A stretch of 64,000 nt of DNA. It comes from Parabacteroides sp. TM07-1AC. Its GTDB lineage: Bacteria; Bacteroidota; Bacteroidia; Bacteroidales; Tannerellaceae. This document shows, piece after piece, positions 62,856 to 64,000 of the stretch. The notes under the pieces were generated by a model that did no database searches, was not told the DNA's origin, and was given only the letters and a program-made list of their open reading frames with translations. The stretch is taken from the NCBI RefSeq assembly GCF_003480915.1, contig NZ_QUKD01000004.1, forward strand, positions 88,732 to 152,731, given 5' to 3'. The translations under genes and the position numbers were made by a program. Every line of letters starts with the position of its first letter. Positions within the stretch are counted from its first letter, which is position 1.

Positions 62856-64000
62856 TTAATCTTTTAAATTATTGACGTTTCTGTATTCTTTAGGTGACAT
62901 GCCATATACAGCTTTGAAGCAGGAGGCGAAGTAGCCGCTGCTGCTAAATGCTACTTTTTCCAAAATTTCGGAGATACTTAAATTGGTTTCACGCAGCATT
63001 TGGGCAGCCGCTTCCAGACGAAGATGCTTGATCATTTCGGCAGGGGAGAGGGCAGTCAGTGCCTTTGCCTTCCGGTAGAAGTTGGCCCGGCTCATACCGA
63101 TTTCTTTGCAGATCATGTCGACGTCGAGGTCCGGATTGGAGAAATTTGCTTTGATGATGGCGGTGTATTGTTTCAGGAACTCTTCGTCCTGGTGGGTCGT
63201 TTTGACGCCCAGTTCATTCAGATTCAGTTTTTTCTCGTATTTCTGCTGTATCCGTTTTCGTGAGGTTAGCAGGTTTTTTATGCGGGTTTGCAGCAAGGCG
63301 ATGTCGAACGGCTTTATGATGTAGTCGTCTGCTCCGGCCTTGTATCCTTCCGTTATTTGAGAAGGCATCGTTTTGGCAGTCAGCAGAATGACTGGGATAT
63401 GAGATAATTGGGCTTTTTGCTTGATTTGGGTACATAGTTCCAATCCATCCATTTCCGGCATCATGATATCACTGATAATCAAATCCGGAATTTTCAAAGC
63501 TATTTGTTCCAATGCTTCTTTTCCGTTCCCGGCTTTTAATATGTTGTATTCATTCTCAAATTGTTGTTCGAGATATTCCAATACATCTTTATTATCTTCT
63601 ACGAACAGCAGGGTTTGTGTGATGGTTGTATTCCTTTTTTTATCGTTCGGAATGAACTCCTGGATATTAACAGGAATAGCCGGTTCTGTTTGTTTTACCG
63701 GAACACTGACCGGTTTCTCCGGTACAGGAAGTAGTACATGCATTCGGGTTCCGGATTGAGGCATTGTCTCCGCCCATATAATGCCATTATGCTGTTCTAC
63801 GATAAATCGTGACAAACTTAAACCGATACCGGAACCTGCAACCTGATGATGCAGATCCTGAGAAGACCGGTAGAAAGGCTGGAATATTTTTTCAAGCTCT
63901 TCTTGCGATATACCTTGCCCATTATCAGAAACTTGTATGTGTAGATAGTAATCTTCGATGAGTTGTTGATTTTGCCTAAGTTTCACACGAACTACGCACT
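62856..64000 (-). CDS. hybrid two-component system regulator (HTCS), C-terminal part
   Basis: The frame is open to the window edge, so the periplasmic sensor and the first part of the kinase are missing. Seen here, in order, are the ATP-binding G2 region of the histidine kinase (GSGIGLSLSRF), a receiver domain with phosphoacceptor Asp in DLIISDIMMPEMDG, and an AraC-type DNA-binding domain at the end (ISEILEKVAFSSSGYFASCF). HTCS proteins bind a sugar in the periplasm and activate the adjacent susCD operon, here 159 nt downstream on the same strand. Confidence 0.95.
   Translation of the reverse strand, partial: CVVRVKLRQNQQLIEDYYLHIQVSDNGQGISQEELEKIFQPFYRSSQDLHHQVAGSGIGLSLSRFIVEQHNGIIWAETMPQSGTRMHVLLPVPEKPVSVPVKQTEPAIPVNIQEFIPNDKKRNTTITQTLLFVEDNKDVLEYLEQQFENEYNILKAGNGKEALEQIALKIPDLIISDIMMPEMDGLELCTQIKQKAQLSHIPVILLTAKTMPSQITEGYKAGADDYIIKPFDIALLQTRIKNLLTSRKRIQQKYEKKLNLNELGVKTTHQDEEFLKQYTAIIKANFSNPDLDVDMICKEIGMSRANFYRKAKALTALSPAEMIKHLRLEAAAQMLRETNLSISEILEKVAFSSSGYFASCFKAVYGMSPKEYRNVNNLKD

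Noticed and set aside
1..64000. CRISPR arrays, rRNA genes, complete IS elements
   Set aside because: No regularly spaced repeats, rRNA-like sequence, or transposase with terminal inverted repeats was seen.

Overview
The window looks like a piece of a Bacteroidales chromosome, probably Parabacteroides or Bacteroides. The evidence is two SusC/SusD outer-membrane pairs, a hybrid two-component regulator, lipoprotein signal peptides and promoters with TTTG and TAnnTTTG boxes. The genus is an inference from gene content. About 40 kb of accessory DNA lies on the left and about 23 kb of ordinary chromosome on the right.

Left island (1 to about 40.4 kb). It opens with a truncated AAA ATPase and one unrecognised gene, both on the minus strand. 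A 1.9-kb stretch without genes follows. Its right half (about 2.93-3.66 kb) is dense with hairpins and ends in a near-perfect tRNA-like cloverleaf, so I call it a candidate large structured RNA. From 3.69 to 39.9 kb about 64 short genes run in the same direction, with small gaps and many 4- to 30-nt overlaps. Terminator-like hairpins punctuate them at about 4.3, 22.7, 24.3, 28.5 and 38.6 kb. Most products are unrecognised. Recognisable ones are a reverse transcriptase, a minimal tyrosine recombinase, a radical SAM protein, an RNase H, a DpnD/PcfM-type protein, DUF3846-like and LPD28-like proteins, a helix-turn-helix protein, two free-standing MutS domain I-like proteins and several zinc-ribbon proteins. 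This composition fits the cargo of an integrated conjugative or phage-plasmid element. No transfer, replication or virion genes are in the window. A remnant that looks like the N-terminus of a tyrosine recombinase lies at 40.2-40.4 kb, near the apparent right edge.

The most unusual object is at 11.33-13.46 kb: a 420-aa reverse transcriptase followed by about 840 nt of GC-rich, non-coding, strongly hairpinned sequence. The unit is flanked by near-identical copies of a 16-nt sequence (14 of 16 identical, 2,109 bp apart). Both copies end the upstream gene in the same frame with a stop one or two codons later. This reads as an insertion of an RT-plus-RNA module between two adjacent cargo genes.

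Right chromosome (40.7-64 kb). A SusC/SusD pair (plus strand) ends at a bidirectional terminator. Then come an AspT/YidE-type transporter and an S41 peptidase (minus), the SbcD-SbcC nuclease operon (plus), a DUF4925-like lipoprotein, and a large secreted fusion of an HzsA-like di-haem segment with a sulfatase-modifying-factor domain. A second SusD/SusC pair and the C-terminal part of its hybrid two-component regulator (minus) close the window. The last genes form a nutrient-uptake locus: the regulator senses a ligand in the periplasm, and SusC and SusD import it. No glycoside hydrolase is visible to name the substrate.
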